From positions 496,001 through 560,000 of the forward strand of contig CP150183.1 of NCBI GenBank assembly GCA_037965595.1: DNA of 64,000 nucleotides, written 5' to 3'. This document shows positions 52,195 to 61,457 of this stretch, one piece after another (within the stretch, counting starts at the first letter, position 1; each line of letters begins with the position of its first letter). Both the position numbers and the translations under genes were made by a program. The stretch comes from Alkalihalobacillus sp. FSL W8-0930. Its GTDB lineage: Bacteria > Bacillota > Bacilli > Bacillales > Bacillaceae_D. The notes under the pieces are model-generated. The model was not told where the DNA came from, did not search any database, and was given only the letters and a program-made list of their open reading frames with translations.

Positions 52195-53019
52195 ATGAAG
52201 CTCTATTTATCAGTGGATATGGAAGGAATTACGGGTTTCGCAGATGATCAATTTGTTGATTCATCAAACAGACATTATAGGCGTGGACAGTCGTTGATGA
52301 CGGCTGAAGCAAATCATGTGATTGAAGAAGCCTTCAAGCAGGGAGGCAAAGAGGTGATCGTGAATGATAGTCATTCAAAGATGAACAACCTTTTAATTGA
52401 AGAGTTACATACGGAAGCAAAGCTAATTACAGGAGATGTGAAGCCATTTTCGATGGTTCAAGGGTTAAACGATACGTTTAGCGGAGCTTTTTTTCTTGGA
52501 TACCATGCGCGTGCCTCTCAAAGAGGAGTAATGAGCCATACGATGATCTTTGGTGTTCGTACGATGTACATTAACGATCACGAAATAGGCGAAATGGGCT
52601 TTAATGCGTATGTCGCAGGGTATTACGGTGTACCTGTATTAATGGTTAGTGGAGATGACGAGACAGCAAAAGAGGCTGAAGCGCTCATTCCGAATGTGAC
52701 CACAGCCGTTGTAAAAGAACAACAATCAAGATCCTCTGCCCTGTGTTTATCTCCTCAAAAAGCAGGAGAACTGCTCAGGGAAAAAACAAAGCTTGCCTTA
52801 CATAATCAGCACAACGTCAAACCACTCATCCCACCAGATCACCCGGTCCTACGAATTGAATTTGCAAACTATGGTCAAGCAGAATGGGCAGCATTAATGC
52901 CAGGTGCAACCATTGAGGAAGGCACAACAACGGTTCGTTTTGAAGCGAAGGATATCTTAGAAGCCTATAGGGCGATGCTTGTTATGACAGAGCTTGCCAT
53001 GAGAACAGCATTCTGCTGA
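52195..53019 (+). CDS. dppA: D-aminopeptidase DppA
   Basis: 274 aa, M55 zinc peptidase forming a self-compartmentalising decamer that releases N-terminal D-alanine from D-Ala peptides. Zinc ligands: SVDMEGITGF (Asp and Glu), VNDSHSKMNN (His), LGYHARAS (His) and MSHTM (catalytic His). ATG 52195 follows GAGGAGGATGCT. First gene of the dipeptide/murein-peptide operon, as in B. subtilis. Confidence 0.95.
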   Translation: MKLYLSVDMEGITGFADDQFVDSSNRHYRRGQSLMTAEANHVIEEAFKQGGKEVIVNDSHSKMNNLLIEELHTEAKLITGDVKPFSMVQGLNDTFSGAFFLGYHARASQRGVMSHTMIFGVRTMYINDHEIGEMGFNAYVAGYYGVPVLMVSGDDETAKEAEALIPNVTTAVVKEQQSRSSALCLSPQKAGELLREKTKLALHNQHNVKPLIPPDHPVLRIEFANYGQAEWAALMPGATIEEGTTTVRFEAKDILEAYRAMLVMTELAMRTAFC

Positions 53020-53034
53020 GAAGGTAGGTGAATC

Positions 53035-53964
53035 ATGCTCAAATACATTGGAAAACGAGTGCTCGGGATGATTGTTACCATGTGGGTCATCATCACCTTA
53101 ACATTTATTCTGATGCACGCCGTTCCCGGTTCCCCGCTTAACACAGAACAAACAACGAATGCAGCGGTACAAGCAAATATGGAAGAGCACTTTGGGCTGA
53201 ATGATCCGTTATATGTGCGCTATGTTGATTATCTTGTCTCACTCGCACAGTTTGATTTCGGACCATCGATTAAACAATCTCCAACCACTGTAAATGAGTT
53301 AATCTCACGTGGCTTTCCCGTTTCACTTGAACTGGGAATTGTTGCATTAGTTGTTGCCATCATTTCAGGGATTACACTTGGGATCCTTGCTGCCCTTAGA
53401 CGAAACGGTGTAATTGACTACGGTATGATGACTTTTGCAGTGATCGGGATTTCTGTTCCCAATTTTATTCTAGCTACTCTATTAATCTATCAGGTAGCCG
53501 GTCAATGGCGGCTGTTACCAGTCGGCACGTGGGCGAGCTGGAAGCATATGATTCTGCCTGCCTTAGCACTTGGCACAACACCAATGGCCATTATTGCGAG
53601 ACTCACTCGTTCAAGTATGGTTGAGGTATTAACACAGGATTATATTCGAACAGCGAAGGCAAAGGGGATCTCTCCCTTCAAGATTGTCGTCAAACACGCG
53701 CTGAGAAATGCTTTGCTTCCTGTGGTTACAATCCTTGGAACATTAGTAGCATCCATCTTAACGGGTAGCTTCGTCATTGAGAAAATTTTTGCGATTCCTG
53801 GAATGGGCCGCTACTTTGTAGAAAGTATTAACAGCCGAGATTATCCCGTCATTATGGGTACAACCATTTTTTACAGTGGAATCTTGATGATTATGCTGTT
53901 GATTGTTGATATCATGTACGGCATCCTTGATCCGCGGATTAAGCTCCATAAGAAGGAGGAGTGA
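53035..53964 (+). CDS. dppB: Dipeptide ABC transporter permease DppB
   Basis: 309 aa with 6 membrane helices, first permease of the DppBCDE importer. LKYIGKRVLGMIVTMWVIITLTF at the N-terminus, FGLNDPLYVRYVDYL and the EAA-type loop RTAKAKGISPFKIVVKHALRNAL, which contacts the ATPases. ATG 53035 with AGGTGAATC upstream; only 15 bases after dppA. Confidence 0.95.
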   Translation: MLKYIGKRVLGMIVTMWVIITLTFILMHAVPGSPLNTEQTTNAAVQANMEEHFGLNDPLYVRYVDYLVSLAQFDFGPSIKQSPTTVNELISRGFPVSLELGIVALVVAIISGITLGILAALRRNGVIDYGMMTFAVIGISVPNFILATLLIYQVAGQWRLLPVGTWASWKHMILPALALGTTPMAIIARLTRSSMVEVLTQDYIRTAKAKGISPFKIVVKHALRNALLPVVTILGTLVASILTGSFVIEKIFAIPGMGRYFVESINSRDYPVIMGTTIFYSGILMIMLLIVDIMYGILDPRIKLHKKEE

Positions 53965-53968
53965 GCTT

Positions 53969-54901
53969 ATGCCTCAAACGAACTCACCTGTTTCAGATGA
54001 ACTCTTTAAAAGAAGAAAACCGGATCATAAAAAGGCAGAGAGAGTCGTCCGGCCCTCCTTAAGCTATTGGCAGGCTGCCTGGTTAAGTCTACGAAAAAAT
54101 AAGCTGGCGATGGCGGGGCTCATCATGATGATTCTACTTGTGGTGATGGCTATTATCGGACCGATCATTAGTCCGCATAGTGTAACGGAGCAGTTGCGAA
54201 CCAATGCTAACCAGCCTCCCTCCATGGATCACTGGTTTGGTACAGATAGTTTAGGAAGAGATATGTTTGCACGAACATGGTACGGCGCGCGTATTAGTTT
54301 GTTTGTTGGGTTTATGGCTGCATTAATAGATTGTGTGATTGGGATTATCTATGGTGGGATATCCGGATATAAGGGAGGACGCACGGATAACGCGATGATG
54401 CGTGTCGTTGAAGTGTTATACGGTCTCCCGTATCTATTAGTTGTCATTCTTCTCATGGTTGTGATGGGACCAGGTTTATTTACCATCATTGTTGCGTTAA
54501 CCGTTACAGGATGGGTAGGAATGGCTCGAATTGTTCGAGGGCAGGTCCTGCAACTGAAAACAAATGAATATGTTTTAGCTTCAAGGACCCTCGGCGGAAA
54601 AGCGAGCCATATCATTCGAAGAGCACTTCTTCCCAATGCAGTGGGCGCCATCATTGTTCAAATGACATTAACCGTGCCGTCAGCTATATTCGCAGAGGCT
54701 TTTCTCAGTTTTCTAGGACTAGGCGTGCAAGCTCCTTATGCGAGCTGGGGAGTGATGGCTGAAGATGCGCTCGGAACATTAACATCAGGAGCATGGTGGA
54801 GGTTGTTTTTCCCGGCATTCTTCATATCAATTACGATGTTTGCATTTAATGTGTTAGGAGACGGTTTGCAGGATGCGCTCGATCCTAAGCTAAGGAGGTA
54901 A
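53969..54901 (+). CDS. dppC: Dipeptide ABC transporter permease DppC
   Basis: 310 aa, second permease. A hydrophilic N-terminal extension (~1-45), then helices and the block HWFGTDSLGRDMFARTWYGARIS (typical OppC/DppC signature) and LASRTLGGKASHIIRRALLPNA (EAA loop). ATG 53969 lies after AAGGAGGAG, 4 bases after the dppB stop. The longer frame starting inside dppB lacks a ribosome site. Confidence 0.94.
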   Translation: MPQTNSPVSDELFKRRKPDHKKAERVVRPSLSYWQAAWLSLRKNKLAMAGLIMMILLVVMAIIGPIISPHSVTEQLRTNANQPPSMDHWFGTDSLGRDMFARTWYGARISLFVGFMAALIDCVIGIIYGGISGYKGGRTDNAMMRVVEVLYGLPYLLVVILLMVVMGPGLFTIIVALTVTGWVGMARIVRGQVLQLKTNEYVLASRTLGGKASHIIRRALLPNAVGAIIVQMTLTVPSAIFAEAFLSFLGLGVQAPYASWGVMAEDALGTLTSGAWWRLFFPAFFISITMFAFNVLGDGLQDALDPKLRR

Positions 54902-54907
54902 TAAGTA

Positions 54908-55933
54908 GTGAGCGATCCATTGTTAGACGTTCGTAATTTGCATGTTTCATTTCATACGTATGGTGGACGCGTTCATGCGGTTCGCGGTGTGAATCTGACG
55001 CTTAAAAAAGGAGAAACACTGGCGATTGTAGGAGAAAGCGGGTGCGGGAAAAGTGTGACGGCACAAAGTATCATGCGTCTTCTTGCCGAGCCTCCGGGAA
55101 AGATCACTGAGGGCACGATTCATTTTAAAGGGGAGAACCTGCTCTCTTATTCGGATAAGAAAATGAGATCAATCCGTGGTCACGACATGGCGATGATCTT
55201 CCAAGATCCAATGACATCGTTGAATCCGACACTTACAATCGGCGATCAGCTTACTGAAGGACTAATTAGTCATCAGAAACTCTCAAAAGCAGAAGCCCAA
55301 AAGAGAGCTTTAGCAATGCTTGATCTAGTAGGAATCTCTAATGCGAAGGAACGGTTAAAGCAATTCCCGCACCAATTTAGTGGCGGAATGAGACAGCGAA
55401 TCATGATTGCTATGGCTCTTATGTGTGATCCAGAGGTCTTAATTGCCGATGAACCAACCACAGCCTTAGACGTAACAATCCAAGCTCAAATTCTAGATCT
55501 CTTTAAAGAGATTCAACGAAAGCTGGGTGTAGCGATCATTATGATTACGCATGACCTAGGTGTCGTGGCGCAATTAGCTGACCGAATTCATGTGATGTAC
55601 GCAGGCAAGATTGTAGAAGAAGGGAATCGCAGAGAATTGTTTTACAAGGCTCAGCATCCGTATACGCGTGGACTACTCCATTCTGTGCCAAGAATGGATG
55701 CGGATCGAAGTATACCTCTTGTTCCCATTCCAGGTACGCCGCCAGATTTATTTTCGCCACCACCGGGATGTGCGTTTGCTGATCGATGTGACTATGCCAT
55801 GGATGTGTGTACGCAAGTGGAACCACAGCGAATGAACGTTGAAAAGGGACACCATGTGGCTTGTTGGTTGCAGGATGAACGCGCACAACAGGCATTAGGT
55901 AAAGAATTCCCGCTCCACAAGAAATCCGTCTAA
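54908..55933 (+). CDS. dppD: Dipeptide ABC transporter ATPase DppD
   Basis: 341 aa. Walker [10 protein letters not shown]-loop MIFQDPMTSLNP, signature FSGGMRQRIMIAMAL and Walker B VLIADEPTTALD, plus the C-terminal oligopeptide-transporter cap with cysteine-rich CAFADRCDYAMDVC that likely binds an Fe-S or zinc site. GTG 54908 has AAGGAGG upstream, 6 bases after dppC. Confidence 0.94.
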   Translation: MSDPLLDVRNLHVSFHTYGGRVHAVRGVNLTLKKGETLAIVGESGCGKSVTAQSIMRLLAEPPGKITEGTIHFKGENLLSYSDKKMRSIRGHDMAMIFQDPMTSLNPTLTIGDQLTEGLISHQKLSKAEAQKRALAMLDLVGISNAKERLKQFPHQFSGGMRQRIMIAMALMCDPEVLIADEPTTALDVTIQAQILDLFKEIQRKLGVAIIMITHDLGVVAQLADRIHVMYAGKIVEEGNRRELFYKAQHPYTRGLLHSVPRMDADRSIPLVPIPGTPPDLFSPPPGCAFADRCDYAMDVCTQVEPQRMNVEKGHHVACWLQDERAQQALGKEFPLHKKSV

Positions 55934-55961
55934 TCTTTTAATCTTATAAGGAGGTCATGGT

Positions 55962-57611
55962 ATGAAAAAATGGTTAGTGATGATGCTTGTTGCGCTTGGG
56001 TTAATGGTCGTCTTAGCTGCTTGTACCACTACGGGAGGGACAGGTACAGATGGAGGAGACAGTGGAGATGATGAAACTGAAACAACGGACAATGAAGGTG
56101 GAGGAGAGAAGATCTTACGTTTGAACAACGAAAATGAGCCGACTTCACTGGATTCAACCAAGGCCTTTGATAATGTTTCGTATAACATCTTAAATAACTT
56201 AATGGAAGGATTAACGAGACTCGGAGATACACATGAACCAGAAGAGGCAACAGCTGAGAGTTGGGACGTATCCGATGATGGCCTGACTTACACGTTCACG
56301 ATTCGTGAGGAGGCCAATTGGTCGAACGGTGAACCAGTAACGGCTGGAGACTTTGAATTTGCTTGGAAACGTCTTGCTAATCCTGAAACAGCGGCTGATG
56401 CTGCGTTTCTAACAGACTTAATTGAAGGAGCGAGCGAGTACAACAGTGGAGAGGGTTCAGCTGATGATATGGCTGTTACTGCTCTGGATGATAAAACGCT
56501 TGAAGTGACATTAAACAGTCCGCAGGCTTATTTTCTAAGTATCATTTCCAATCCAGCCTTTTTCCCGGTTCATCAAGAAACGGTAGAGGCTGATGATAAC
56601 TGGGCGGCTGAAGCAGACACGTTTGTAGGGAATGGACCCTTTGCTCTATCAAGCTGGAGCCATAATTCAAATCTAGTGATGGACAAAAGTGCTGAATACT
56701 GGGACGCGGGTAATGTGAAGCTTGACGGTGTGGTTTGGGAAATGGTCAGTGACCGTAACACCGAGTATCAACTGTTTGAAACAGGCGAGCTTCACACATC
56801 TTCTATCCCAACGGAACTGGCTGAGCAGCTTATAGCCGATGGTGAGGTAGAGTTTGAAGATCAATCGGGTACGTATTTTTACCGCTTTAACACGGAAATG
56901 GAGCCTTTCCAAAATCAGAACATCCGCAAAGCCTTTTCAATGGCTGTAGATCAGCAAGAGATTGTTGACTACGTAACCAAACGTGAAGAAAACGCAGCGC
57001 ATGGATTTGTCGCATATGGATTTCCAGAACCATCAGGACAGGACTTCCGTGATGTGGGTGGTGATCTGCTTAGCTTTGATCCTGAAGAAGCAAAAGCGTT
57101 ACTAGAGCAAGGAATGGAAGAAGAGGGATACGCTGAGCTACCTGAGATTACGTTATCGTATAACACAAGCGATGAGCATAAGCTGATTGCAGAGGTGCTT
57201 CAGGATATGTACAAGGAGCATCTTGATGTAGAGGTAACTCTAGCAAATACAGAGTGGAATGTGTTTTTAGAAGCGCAACAAAACTTAGAAATGCAGTTCT
57301 CACGTTCGTCGTTTATTGCAGACTTTGCAGACCCGATCAATTACTTGGAAAGCTTTATCACAGGAAGCTCCATGAACCGAACGGGCTGGAGTAAGGAAGA
57401 GTACGATCAGCTTATTGCTGATGCGAAATCTGAGGCAAATGAAGAAGCTCGATTTGACCTGATGCATCAGGCAGAAGAGATTCTACTTGAAGAAGCTCCT
57501 ATCTTCCCGATCTATTTCTACAATCAGCCTTTGCTACAGGCAGATGAAGTGACTGGGATTGTTCGTCACCCAGTTGGATACATTGAGCTGAAATGGGCAG
57601 ATTTGCAATAG
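55962..57611 (+). CDS. dppE: Peptide-binding lipoprotein DppE/OppA type
   Basis: 549 aa SBP (cluster C). Lipobox VVLAAC (C21), an acidic linker, then the binding domain with LRLNNENEPTSLDSTKAFD, YTFTIREEANWSNGEPVTAGDFEFAWKRL and MQFSRSSFIADFADPINYLESF. It would deliver di/tripeptides and cell-wall peptides (in B. subtilis also murein tripeptide) to DppBC. ATG 55962 follows AAGGAGG. A hairpin lies between it and ykfA. Confidence 0.93.
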   Translation: MKKWLVMMLVALGLMVVLAACTTTGGTGTDGGDSGDDETETTDNEGGGEKILRLNNENEPTSLDSTKAFDNVSYNILNNLMEGLTRLGDTHEPEEATAESWDVSDDGLTYTFTIREEANWSNGEPVTAGDFEFAWKRLANPETAADAAFLTDLIEGASEYNSGEGSADDMAVTALDDKTLEVTLNSPQAYFLSIISNPAFFPVHQETVEADDNWAAEADTFVGNGPFALSSWSHNSNLVMDKSAEYWDAGNVKLDGVVWEMVSDRNTEYQLFETGELHTSSIPTELAEQLIADGEVEFEDQSGTYFYRFNTEMEPFQNQNIRKAFSMAVDQQEIVDYVTKREENAAHGFVAYGFPEPSGQDFRDVGGDLLSFDPEEAKALLEQGMEEEGYAELPEITLSYNTSDEHKLIAEVLQDMYKEHLDVEVTLANTEWNVFLEAQQNLEMQFSRSSFIADFADPINYLESFITGSSMNRTGWSKEEYDQLIADAKSEANEEARFDLMHQAEEILLEEAPIFPIYFYNQPLLQADEVTGIVRHPVGYIELKWADLQ

Positions 57612-57621
57612 TTCTTAAAGG

Positions 57622-57649
57622 AGGGTCTGGGAAACTGGACCCTTTTTCT
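57622..57649 (+). terminator. Intercistronic hairpin between dppE and ykfA
   Basis: AGGGTC pairs with GACCCT across a 10-base loop, followed by TTTTTC. Partial termination here would make dppE more abundant than the downstream enzymes, or protect the dppE 3' end. Confidence 0.6.
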
Positions 57650-57669
57650 ACAGAAGAGGGAGGCACAAC

Positions 57670-58599
57670 ATGAAGCCACCATCATTAAAACCAGGAGACA
57701 CGATTGGGCTAATTGCACCGTCAAGTCCTCCGAATCTTAATCAGCTTGAAAAAGGAATCAAGCTTTATGAAGGGTATGGATTAAACGTAAAGATAGGACG
57801 CTCTATCCACTTAACAGATGGTTATTTAGCTGGTGGAGATAGGGACCGGGCGGACGATCTAATGGAAATGTTTCAAGATCCTGAGATTAAAGGTGTGTTT
57901 TGTGTTTATGGGGGGTATGGATCAGCAAGAATGGTTGAGCTCCTTGATTTTGACGTCATACAAGCGAATCCAAAAGTGTTCTGGGGTTATAGTGATGTCA
58001 CGTTTTTACATCAAGTCATCTATCAAAAAACCGGAATGATCACCTTTCATGGACCAATGATGAGTAGTGATTTAGGAGGAGAGGTTCATCCTTTTACAGA
58101 GAACTATCTAAAGCAGGTGTTTAAGCCCACAACCATAACCTATGATACAGCCATCTCGGATCTCACTATCTTAAACCCTAATGAAAAAAGGAAAGTGAGT
58201 GGACCGATTGTTGGAGGGAATCTCTCACTGATTATTAGTTCGCTTGGAACACCGTACGAAATAGATACAAAAGATAAGCTCTTATTTATTGAAGATGTAG
58301 GAGAGGAACCGTACAGACTGGATCGTATGTTTAATCAGTTAAGGCTCGCTAACAAGCTACAGGATGCAGCTGGTATCATTATTGGAGACTTTCACGCATG
58401 TGAGCCTCTAAAACGAACCGATTCACAAAACGTAGATGAGGTTGTTACCCATCATCTAACAATGGCCGGCACACAAGCGATTGTTGGTTTGCAAGCGGGT
58501 CACTGTACGCCTACTCTTTCATTTCCTCTTGGAGCGATGGCAACGATTGATTTAACCGAACGTAGAATCTCAATTGAACCTGGTGTAAAAGGAGAGTGA
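57670..58599 (+). CDS. ykfA: Muropeptide LD-carboxypeptidase (S66), YkfA-like
   Basis: 309 aa serine carboxypeptidase that trims D-Ala from murein tetrapeptides (or degrades microcin-type inhibitors). Nucleophile in WGYSDVTFLH (Ser), Glu in FIEDVGEEPYRLDRMFNQL and His in QAGHCTPTLSFPLGA, the Ser-Glu-His triad of LdcA. GGYGSARMVELLDFD is the oxyanion turn. ATG 57670 has GAGGGAGG upstream. It overlaps the next gene's frame by a few bases. Confidence 0.92.
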   Translation: MKPPSLKPGDTIGLIAPSSPPNLNQLEKGIKLYEGYGLNVKIGRSIHLTDGYLAGGDRDRADDLMEMFQDPEIKGVFCVYGGYGSARMVELLDFDVIQANPKVFWGYSDVTFLHQVIYQKTGMITFHGPMMSSDLGGEVHPFTENYLKQVFKPTTITYDTAISDLTILNPNEKRKVSGPIVGGNLSLIISSLGTPYEIDTKDKLLFIEDVGEEPYRLDRMFNQLRLANKLQDAAGIIIGDFHACEPLKRTDSQNVDEVVTHHLTMAGTQAIVGLQAGHCTPTLSFPLGAMATIDLTERRISIEPGVKGE

Positions 58600-58604
58600 T
58601 TCAT

Positions 58605-59537
58605 ATGAAACGATGTGCAGTTCGGACCGCAGTCGCAACCATTTGGACAGATCCCCATTCCAGCCGAGAGATCGATGAACCGGCTTTGCAGTACCCTGTG
58701 CACATTCAAGATTGGCTGAGTCAGCTCACGCATGAACAACGGCTTGACCTCTGCACCTCTAATCGAACACAAACGCAAGCACTGTTTGGTCAGGAAATTC
58801 TAAAAGTAAGAGAAGAGAATGGTTGGGCAGAGGTACATGTGGTTGACCAGCCAACGGCTAAATCAGAGCTTGGTTATCCTGGATGGATGCCTACAAATCA
58901 GCTTGAAGCCATTCCAAATCTGATTGAGACCTATCCTTACGCATTTATTCAAGCAAAAACAACGACGCTTTATCACATGAATCATGAAGTTGGAATGGAG
59001 ATTAGCTTTCAAACACGTCTTCCAATCATTGAATCTGATGCGGCTTGGGTCGTTGTTCAAACACCAATCGGTAAAGGGAAGCTGCGTAAGGAAGATATTC
59101 GAGTCGTGTATCCGGATGATCGCTTATGGCCGGATTCTGGTGAGGAGCTTGTAGAGCTGGCAAGAACATTCAGAGGGCTTCCCTATCTATGGGCAGGTAT
59201 GAGTGGATTCGGATTTGATTGCTCAGGGTTTGTCTATCAGCTTCATCGAGCCTTTGATCAAACGATTCCAAGAGATGCTTCGGAACAAGCAAAGCAAGGC
59301 ATGGAGATCAATACAGATGACCTGCAGCCTGGGGATCTTCTTTACTTTGCGTATGAAAAGGGCAAGGGACGTGTACATCATGTAGCAATGTATACAGGAG
59401 ACGGTCGAATGATCCATGCGCCAAACACAGGCAAACAGATAGAAGAAATCCCAATCAGTGGGATCTATGCGAAAGAACACTGCATCTCAAGAAGATATTG
59501 GTCCCCTTTGAATGAAGGAGGAACGAGGTATGTCTGA
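58605..59537 (+). CDS. ykfC: Gamma-D-glutamyl-L-diamino acid endopeptidase YkfC (NlpC/P60)
   Basis: 310 aa. SH3-like domains at the N-terminus (~1-190), then NlpC/P60 with the catalytic Cys in [11 protein letters not shown], His in [10 protein letters not shown] and the third polar residue in MIHAPNTG. It cuts the gamma-D-Glu-diamino acid bond of free murein peptides in the cytoplasm; no signal peptide is seen. ATG 58605 with AAGGAGAG is preferred over GTG 58596. Confidence 0.92.
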   Translation: MKRCAVRTAVATIWTDPHSSREIDEPALQYPVHIQDWLSQLTHEQRLDLCTSNRTQTQALFGQEILKVREENGWAEVHVVDQPTAKSELGYPGWMPTNQLEAIPNLIETYPYAFIQAKTTTLYHMNHEVGMEISFQTRLPIIESDAAWVVVQTPIGKGKLRKEDIRVVYPDDRLWPDSGEELVELARTFRGLPYLWAGMSGFGFDCSGFVYQLHRAFDQTIPRDASEQAKQGMEINTDDLQPGDLLYFAYEKGKGRVHHVAMYTGDGRMIHAPNTGKQIEEIPISGIYAKEHCISRRYWSPLNEGGTRYV

Positions 59538-60540
59538 TCAGCGCTCAGAAGACATCTTAACTGTAACTCATCTTAAAAAGCACTTCTCAGTTGGTAAAAA
59601 TCAAACGTTAAAGGCAGTAAATGATGTCTCCTTCTCCTTAAAAAGAGGGGAAACCTTTGGACTGGTTGGAGAATCCGGGTGCGGCAAATCAACACTTGGA
59701 AGAACCTTGATTCGCTTATATCAAAAAACAGCCGGGGAGGTGACATTTAACGGAATTGATGTGTTTCGAGCAACTGAAGCAGAAAAAAAGAAGCTCACCC
59801 GACAGATTCAAATGATCTTCCAGGATCCATACGCTTCACTTAATCCTCGTGCGACTGTTATGGACAGTATCGCAGAAGGAATGGATATTCAAGGGTTACA
59901 TAAAGGTAAAAAAAGAAAAGAGCGAGTGCATGAACTTCTTGAGACGGTTGGATTAAATGCAGAGCATGCCCAAAGGTATCCGCATGAATTTAGTGGAGGG
60001 CAAAGACAGCGCATTGGCATTGCACGCGCGTTAGCCCTTGAACCAGAACTCATTATTGCGGATGAACCGATCTCTGCATTGGACGTATCCATTCAAGCAC
60101 AGGTTGTGAATTTATTAAAGAAGCTGCAGCAAGAAAGAGGGCTGACCTACTTATTCATCGCGCATGATCTGTCGATGGTCAAGCACATTAGTGATCGAAT
60201 TGCCGTGATGTATTTAGGGGAAATTGTAGAGCTTACGAGCAGTGATTCTCTTTATGCAAATCCGCTTCACCCTTACACACAAGCACTCCTTTCAGCGATC
60301 CCGATCCCGGATCCGGATCTTGAAGATAAACGTGAGCGAATCATCTTAAGAGGGGAGCTTCCAAGTCCCATTGATCCACCGAGTGGCTGTGTGTTTCGGA
60401 CGCGCTGTGTTCACGCGATGGACGTCTGTGCAAAAACAAAGCCAGAGCTCAAAGAGTGGACAAATGGTCACTTAGCCGCTTGCCATTTGCTCGACGAAAC
60501 AAAGGCTCAAAAGGAAGCGGCTGCGAGCAAAACATCTTAA
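59530..60540 (+). CDS. ykfD: Peptide ABC transporter ATPase YkfD/DppF
   Basis: 336 aa. Walker [11 protein letters not shown]-loop [12 protein letters not shown], signature [15 protein letters not shown], Walker [13 protein letters not shown], and the OppF-type C-terminal region with [14 protein letters not shown]. It forms the second ATPase of the Dpp importer. ATG 59530 lies 8 bases inside ykfC, with AAGGAGGAACGAGG upstream. It ends the operon and overlaps the convergent NUDIX gene by 4 bases without a visible terminator. Confidence 0.93.
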   Translation: MSDQRSEDILTVTHLKKHFSVGKNQTLKAVNDVSFSLKRGETFGLVGESGCGKSTLGRTLIRLYQKTAGEVTFNGIDVFRATEAEKKKLTRQIQMIFQDPYASLNPRATVMDSIAEGMDIQGLHKGKKRKERVHELLETVGLNAEHAQRYPHEFSGGQRQRIGIARALALEPELIIADEPISALDVSIQAQVVNLLKKLQQERGLTYLFIAHDLSMVKHISDRIAVMYLGEIVELTSSDSLYANPLHPYTQALLSAIPIPDPDLEDKRERIILRGELPSPIDPPSGCVFRTRCVHAMDVCAKTKPELKEWTNGHLAACHLLDETKAQKEAAASKTS

Positions 60541-61166
60541 TCTGTAGCAATTACTCGGTCAACTGCTTGAATGAAATGTTGAACATACGAATCACTATGA
60601 GGAACAAAATCCTTTTTAGTAATAGATACAGTGGAGACACTCTTTTGGTTATTTTCTAGCAGGAAACCAGTTGCATGAGCCTCTTCATTGGTCGTAGAGA
60701 AAATACGTTTAAAGTCCGACCACTTCATACGGAACATTCCTGAAATTTCTTCTACCTGGATGGAATAGTGCAACACGGATTCTGGGATGGCTTCACAAAG
60801 GTACACATGACAGAACTCATTATCGTAAATCGATGGAGTCGTAATGGCATCAGCAAACGTACCAAGTGGCAATAAGTGTTCATAAGCGACTTTAATCCCG
60901 AGCTCCTCTTCCAGCTCGCGGACGCCGTTTTCCTTAACCTCGTGACTCTGCAGGTGACCTGCTGCTGAGATATCGTACATGGACGGAAAATCCTTTTTAT
61001 CAGCACTTCTTAATTGAATGTCTACATAATATGTTTGGTCTCGTTTGCCAATCATCCAGCAATGAAAGGTTTCATGCCAATCACCGTTACTATGAACATC
61101 TGCTCTGGATTTAACACCGATTGGTTTACCTTGCTCATTGAAGATTCGTACTTGTTCGGTTTGCAT
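60537..61166 (-). CDS. NUDIX hydrolase, IPP-isomerase-like
   Basis: 209 aa. NUDIX box [23 protein letters not shown] with the REL-EE catalytic core; the frame resembles the type of NUDIX that carries a C-terminal domain (as in Idi or YfcD-like proteins: [30 protein letters not shown]). Substrate not deducible. ATG 61166 with GGAG upstream (ATG 61187 is weaker). Its 3' end overlaps the ykfD 3' end. Confidence 0.8.
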   Translation of the reverse strand: MQTEQVRIFNEQGKPIGVKSRADVHSNGDWHETFHCWMIGKRDQTYYVDIQLRSADKKDFPSMYDISAAGHLQSHEVKENGVRELEEELGIKVAYEHLLPLGTFADAITTPSIYDNEFCHVYLCEAIPESVLHYSIQVEEISGMFRMKWSDFKRIFSTTNEEAHATGFLLENNQKSVSTVSITKKDFVPHSDSYVQHFIQAVDRVIATD

Positions 61167-61215
61167 GGCTCCACATCCTTTTTTCATAAAACTAGCACAA
61201 ATCTGTTTTTTTCGC

Positions 61216-61244
61216 TTGTTTCAAGAACCCATATACTGTATGAT
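61216..61244 (+). promoter_or_regulatory. Promoter of the RsgA-like gene leader
   Basis: TTGTTT (61216-61221) and TATGAT (61239-61244) with a 17-base spacer, about 30 bases before the leader ORF. Confidence 0.5.
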
Positions 61245-61273
61245 AAAACAAATAACTTGAGGAGGGATGCTTT

Positions 61274-61324
61274 ATGGCAAACGCATATGTAGGAACGCAG
61301 AATTTCATAAAGCAGCCCATCTAA
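61274..61324 (+). CDS. Leader peptide (16 aa) of a transcription attenuator
   Basis: ATG 61274 with GAGGAGGGA upstream; the product is MANAYVGTQNFIKQPI and the stop is at 61322-61324. Its last codons contain GCAGCCCA, which can pair with TGGGCTGC at 61365-61372. It precedes a terminator and an RsgA-type GTPase gene, an arrangement seen in translation-stress attenuators. Confidence 0.65.
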   Translation: MANAYVGTQNFIKQPI

Positions 61325-61428
61325 CGGATCAATTTCTTTTTTTATTGAGCATGTATATACATGGTGGGCTGCGACAATGTCCGCAGGTATATGTACGAGA
61401 AGACCGCGGAGAACCGCGGTCTTTTTTT
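61312..61428 (+). promoter_or_regulatory. Attenuator region with terminator, upstream of the RsgA-like gene
   Basis: Hairpin 1 pairs GCAGCCCA (61312-61319) with TGGGCTGC (61365-61372). An alternative pairs GTATATAC (near 61353) and CTGCG (61369-61373) with CGCAG and GTATATG (61382-61392). Then a strong terminator follows: GACCGCGG-AGAA-CCGCGGTC (61402-61421) and seven T. TCCGC near 61379 could pair with GCGGA at 61406-61410 to open the terminator. The gene starts 30 bases later. Confidence 0.65.
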
Positions 61429-61457
61429 GATGCTCAATTATAAGGAGATGACCAAAA

